Assembly: GCF_029109325.1 (NCBI RefSeq)
Contig: NZ_JAQKQJ010000015.1
Coordinates: forward strand, 462,820 to 526,819
Direction of reading: 5' to 3'
Length of the DNA: 64,000 bases
Origin: Nodosilinea sp. PGN35
Lineage (GTDB): Bacteria; Cyanobacteriota; Cyanobacteriia; Phormidesmidales; Phormidesmidaceae
Shown here: positions 60,642 to 64,000 of the stretch, piece after piece
Numbering within the stretch: the stretch's first letter is position 1
Layout: each line of letters opens with the position of its first letter
Program-made: the position numbers and the translations under genes
The notes under the pieces: model-generated
Databases searched by the model: none
Told to the model about the DNA's origin: nothing
Seen by the model: the letters and a program-made list of their open reading frames with translations, nothing else

Positions 60642-63600
60642 ATGGTAAAAAATCGACTTTTAGTAAATCACAGTAAAAATACTATCCAGCTTTTTTGGCA
60701 GAGAGATCAGTCAGTTCCTCGATCAGCTCCAGCTGTTGATTTCCACCATCCCTTCAGTGAAGAAGATTTAGCAGAATTACGTTGGTACTTAGAAGATTAT
60801 CTCGGATTCCCATATGGACTAGAACCAGAGAAAGCAAAACAAACGGAGAAGAAAATTAAAGAATGGGGAAAAGAATTATTTAAAGTTGTTTTTCCTCGTT
60901 CTAGTAAGGCTTGGGACTTCTTTCAAGAAGCCACACGAGAAGGATTAGATAAGTGTGAATTATGCATTTCTTCTGATGATCCATCGGTGTTAAATCTTCC
61001 TTGGGAATTGATTTACGATACTGATCATCAGTTCCTATCTCCTGCTTTAGCAGGGATGTATCGTAGCTTAAACTCTTATGCTGTGCGAGCTGAAATAACA
61101 GATTTACCTGAAAATGAATTGAACATTTTGCTGGTCATAGCTCGTCCGTATGGGGAAAAAGATATTTCGCTAAAAACTATTGCACAACCTATCTTAGAGT
61201 CGCTACAACCGATCCAGAATAAGGTTAATCTCAAAGTACTTCGCCCCCCTAATTTTGAGCAGTTTGAACGTGAATTGAATGAGAATAAAGGCTTTTATCA
61301 TATTGTTCACTTTGATGGACATGGAAGTTTCGACCCAAACAGTCAAGGTCTACAACATTCTTTAGGAGGTGATGGGCAAGGGGTGTTGATTTTTGAAAAC
61401 TTGAATGGAACACCACAGATCATAACAGCAAGCCAAATTGCTCAAAGTCTTGTAAATTGTCGAGTTCCAATTTTTATGCTGAATGCTTGTAAATCTGCAC
61501 AAGAAGGAGAAGAAAGTTTTTCGTCGGTAGCTACTCGATTAATTGGCCTAGGTGCGAAAGGCGTAGTTGCAATGGCTTACTCTGTATATGCTGAAGCCGC
61601 AAAGTATTTTATTGGCCGTGTCTACGAGCAATTAGTGATGGGTAGCAACTTGTCAGAGGCTGTAGCGTCCGGCAGAAGGGAATTAATAAATAAGAGGCAA
61701 CGTCCTAGCCCAAAAGGCTACCTACCTTTACAAGATTGGATGATACCAGTTCTATATCAGCAAGAAAATTATTCGCCATTAGCTCAAGATACCAACGATA
61801 AATTAGACTTAGAAATATTTCTTGAAGAACCTCCGCCGGAAAGTTTAATTGGGGAATCGAAGGAAGGATCCTTCGGCTTTGTTGGACGCGATTACGACAT
61901 TTTACAATTAGAACGTTCGCTACGACAAAATCCTATTGTCCTACTACAAGGGTTAGCTGGGGTTGGGAAAACTCAACTAGCTATTGGATTTTCCAAATGG
62001 CTTATTCAAACACGAGGACGCTCTCTCTGTTTCTTTAATTCGTTTGAATACGGCACGAATTTTGTAAGTGTAATTTATCAAGTTGGGCGAGCTATTTGGG
62101 GTGATCAGTTTTCCCAATATGAATGGGAAAAGCAAAAAGTAGCAGTGCTTAATTATTTAAAGTCTCAACCTTGCCTTTTGATCTTTGATAATTTTGAGTC
62201 ATTGAAAGATTCTTCTTCGTCTGGAAAATTTTTGCTGACAGAATCAGAGTGTGAGGATTTCAAGAATCTCTTGCATGATTTGCAAGGTGGAAAAACCTGG
62301 ATATTGATCACGAGCCGTAAGGAAGAAACTTGGCTAGAATGCAATTACACCCTTCAAAAGTTATCTGGCTTGCATCCCAAGGATGCAGAAAATCTTGCTA
62401 GCAAGATTTTCAAAAATGCTGGAATTGATAGAGCTAAATTATCTCCGAAATATTTAGAGCTACTTGAAACTCTAAGCGGCAATCCTTTAGCATTGCGAGT
62501 TATTTTGCCATACTTAAAGAGATTTACTCCTGAAGAAATATTAGAATCAATAAAGTTTGGACTCGAATCCTTTCAGGAAAGTTCTGAGACAGGAAAGAAA
62601 AATTCTCTTACGGTATCTTTAGATTACTCTTTCAGTAAGCTATCAGAAAAAACACAGCTCCACTTACCTTTTCTTGCGTTATTTACAGCAAGATTCAATA
62701 TCAGCTTTCTTTGCAACTTCTCGCATGGGTTTGATGGAGGGGATCACCTCAAATCAAGTGAGGATTACAGAGAATTTTTCGGAGAGAAGATTACAAAAAC
62801 TGATTGGTTAGCCATCCTTTCTGAAGCCAATCAATCTGGTATTCTTTCAGAACTACAACACGGACTTTATGAGTTACACCCAGTTTTGCCTTGGTATCTC
62901 CACCAAAAATTGTTGCAAAATCATACACCTGATGAAATTGGAAAAATAGAAAACAAGATTCTTATTTTTTATATGTTCCATGGAATAGCATTTACTCCAG
63001 AATATAATGGAAGTTCTACTGAAGAGGCATATAGCGCTCTACTATTTGAAGAGCCAAACATGTTGAGATATATGAGTTTTGCCGAACAAAATAAAGATTG
63101 GGATTCATTATGGACTGTATTTACTGGTCTAGGAAGTTTGTACAATCGCTTAGGCTTATGGGATAAGTTCCTGTTATTAGGGCAGCAACTTTTGAAGAAG
63201 CTTGGTAATGAATTTTCAAGTATTCTATCAAGCGATGAAAAGGCTATTAATCTATACATATTTATAAAGGGTGCCGAAGCTAGTAATGCTGTTAGGCTTG
63301 GGAATTTTGAAAAAGCAAGGAGAATTAACCAGGAAATTCTGGATGGACTTTCACATCCTAACTACTCAATACTATTTAAGGAGAAGATTTCTACGGCTAA
63401 ATTTAATTTAGGCATTATTGAAACCAATGAAAGAGATTTCGATGAAGCTATAAAGCATTGTCAAGAAGCTATTGAGCTATATGAAGAGGTGGAATCTCCT
63501 GACAACACAAATTTTCTAAGTAGTGTATATGCTCAATTGGGAATTATTTCTCGGCTAAAATATGATTTTAATGATGCTCTTATTTACTTTGATGAAGCAA

Positions 63601-63950
63601 TGAAAATTGCTCAGGAAAGAAAGGATTCATACAAAGAGACTGAAATACATTATGAGTTGGCTGAAATTTATCGAATGCAAGGGAACTTCCATTTAGCAAG
63701 TGAATACGCTTTAAAGGTGATTGAGTTTTATGAGTTACTTCGTGAGCCTTATAAAATGGCAGCGGCTTACGACTTACTGGGGATGCTCTCTCGAAGTCAA
63801 AAAGATTATCAAAAATCCATTTTTTATTATAGAAAGGCTCTTCAAATTTATGAGAATGAGGGAGATGAGTATAAGAGGATGTTTGAAAAGTCCGACGGGG
63901 TCAAAAATCATGCCAACCGCCTGACCATGATACGGATCATGGCAAGGTAA
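60642..63950 (+). CDS. CHAT protease-STAND NTPase-TPR protein, 3' end replaced by IS sequence
   Basis: 1,102 residues from ATG 60642 (a TTG at 60531 is possible). Residues about 90-370 are a CHAT (caspase-like) domain with catalytic HFDGHG (H227) and LNACKSAQ (C283). Residues about 410-700 are a STAND/NB-ARC-like NTPase (Walker A GLAGVGKT near 437, LLIFDNFE Walker B, ILITSRKEE). From about 830 on are TPR repeats (A..YF..A motifs). The last about 20 residues (from about nt 63890) belong to an insertion sequence read on the wrong strand, so the TPR array is truncated. Such proteins are thought to sense a trigger through the TPRs and activate the protease, often in defence or cell death. Confidence 0.85.
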   Translation: MVKNRLLVNHSKNTIQLFWQRDQSVPRSAPAVDFHHPFSEEDLAELRWYLEDYLGFPYGLEPEKAKQTEKKIKEWGKELFKVVFPRSSKAWDFFQEATREGLDKCELCISSDDPSVLNLPWELIYDTDHQFLSPALAGMYRSLNSYAVRAEITDLPENELNILLVIARPYGEKDISLKTIAQPILESLQPIQNKVNLKVLRPPNFEQFERELNENKGFYHIVHFDGHGSFDPNSQGLQHSLGGDGQGVLIFENLNGTPQIITASQIAQSLVNCRVPIFMLNACKSAQEGEESFSSVATRLIGLGAKGVVAMAYSVYAEAAKYFIGRVYEQLVMGSNLSEAVASGRRELINKRQRPSPKGYLPLQDWMIPVLYQQENYSPLAQDTNDKLDLEIFLEEPPPESLIGESKEGSFGFVGRDYDILQLERSLRQNPIVLLQGLAGVGKTQLAIGFSKWLIQTRGRSLCFFNSFEYGTNFVSVIYQVGRAIWGDQFSQYEWEKQKVAVLNYLKSQPCLLIFDNFESLKDSSSSGKFLLTESECEDFKNLLHDLQGGKTWILITSRKEETWLECNYTLQKLSGLHPKDAENLASKIFKNAGIDRAKLSPKYLELLETLSGNPLALRVILPYLKRFTPEEILESIKFGLESFQESSETGKKNSLTVSLDYSFSKLSEKTQLHLPFLALFTARFNISFLCNFSHGFDGGDHLKSSEDYREFFGEKITKTDWLAILSEANQSGILSELQHGLYELHPVLPWYLHQKLLQNHTPDEIGKIENKILIFYMFHGIAFTPEYNGSSTEEAYSALLFEEPNMLRYMSFAEQNKDWDSLWTVFTGLGSLYNRLGLWDKFLLLGQQLLKKLGNEFSSILSSDEKAINLYIFIKGAEASNAVRLGNFEKARRINQEILDGLSHPNYSILFKEKISTAKFNLGIIETNERDFDEAIKHCQEAIELYEEVESPDNTNFLSSVYAQLGIISRLKYDFNDALIYFDEAMKIAQERKDSYKETEIHYELAEIYRMQGNFHLASEYALKVIEFYELLREPYKMAAAYDLLGMLSRSQKDYQKSIFYYRKALQIYENEGDEYKRMFEKSDGVKNHANRLTMIRIMAR

Positions 63951-64000
63951 ATGAGGGTTTCCGACGTTTCCGGCAGCCGTTCGTAGTCCCGCACCAAGCG
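63908..64000 (-). mobile_element. IS5-family-like transposase, C-terminal end
   Basis: Minus-strand frame entering from the right edge, 30 residues plus stop TGA (63910-63908). It ends ERLPETSETLIYLAMIRIMVRRLA, a C-terminus I recognise from IS5-type transposases. The left end of the element must lie between the last TPR codons and 63908, probably near GGGGTCAAAAATCA. The rest is outside the window. Confidence 0.75.

Overview
The window reads as part of a large conjugative plasmid (or an integrated plasmid-like element) of a cyanobacterium, probably filamentous. The evidence is the abundance of the GCGATCGC-type HIP1 octamer and its variants, an RppA/RppB-type two-component pair, small cyanobacteria-type hypothetical genes, and a CHAT-STAND-TPR protein of a kind common in filamentous cyanobacteria. 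I cannot name the species. No rRNA, tRNA or CRISPR array was seen.

Layout. (1) 1-7700, minus strand: a copper/heavy-metal island with a CopB-type P-type ATPase, a CopZ-like metallochaperone, a DUF2933 protein, the start of an isoprenylcysteine-methyltransferase-like membrane protein, an rppAB two-component pair with a DUF3105 protein, a DUF411 remnant, and a glutaredoxin-MauE fusion gene broken by an in-frame amber codon downstream of a MerR-type promoter dyad. (2) 7800-10500: a ParM-type (actin-like) partition operon, with a centromere-like array of 11-bp repeats upstream of parM. (3) 10780-13830: a relaxosome accessory protein and a MobF relaxase-helicase. (4) 14022-34649, plus strand: a complete type-1-like BREX phage-defence operon (brxE-like, brxA, brxB, brxC, pglX, pglZ, brxL) with several departures from the standard form. 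(5) 34677-57691, minus strand: one long transfer/replication operon, in transcription order VirB2, B3, B4, B5, B6, B8, B10, a VirB9/TraK-like protein, an M23 peptidase, a secreted protein, the VirD4 coupling protein, plasmid proteins of unknown role, a methylase/strawberry-notch helicase polypeptide, and a primase-polymerase. (6) 58353-59565: a ParA-type partition pair. (7) 60011-64000: a small membrane protein and a CHAT-protease/NTPase/TPR protein whose 3' end is cut by an IS element running out of the window.

The most interesting part is the BREX locus. pglX is split into two genes by a ParDE-like toxin-antitoxin pair, and antitoxin, toxin and the pglX C-terminal half are joined by 4-base start/stop overlaps. 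The interval between pglX and pglZ carries a second (VapBC-like) toxin-antitoxin pair, two unknown proteins, and a 1,122-residue protein. That protein fuses an AlbA_2 (Schlafen-like) domain and a GHKL-type ATPase-like domain to a prokaryotic Argonaute. The Argonaute keeps the guide 5'-end-binding residues of the MID domain but has lost at least the first PIWI catalytic aspartate. BrxL ends in a domain strikingly like the C-terminal phospholipase-D-like domain of eukaryotic MITD1. I infer a composite defence system in which BREX modification, a guide-binding Argonaute-effector and addiction modules travel together on a conjugative plasmid.

A further oddity is a roughly 90-residue C-terminal module shared by four otherwise different plasmid proteins: one in the par operon, the primase-polymerase, the helicase polypeptide and its neighbour.
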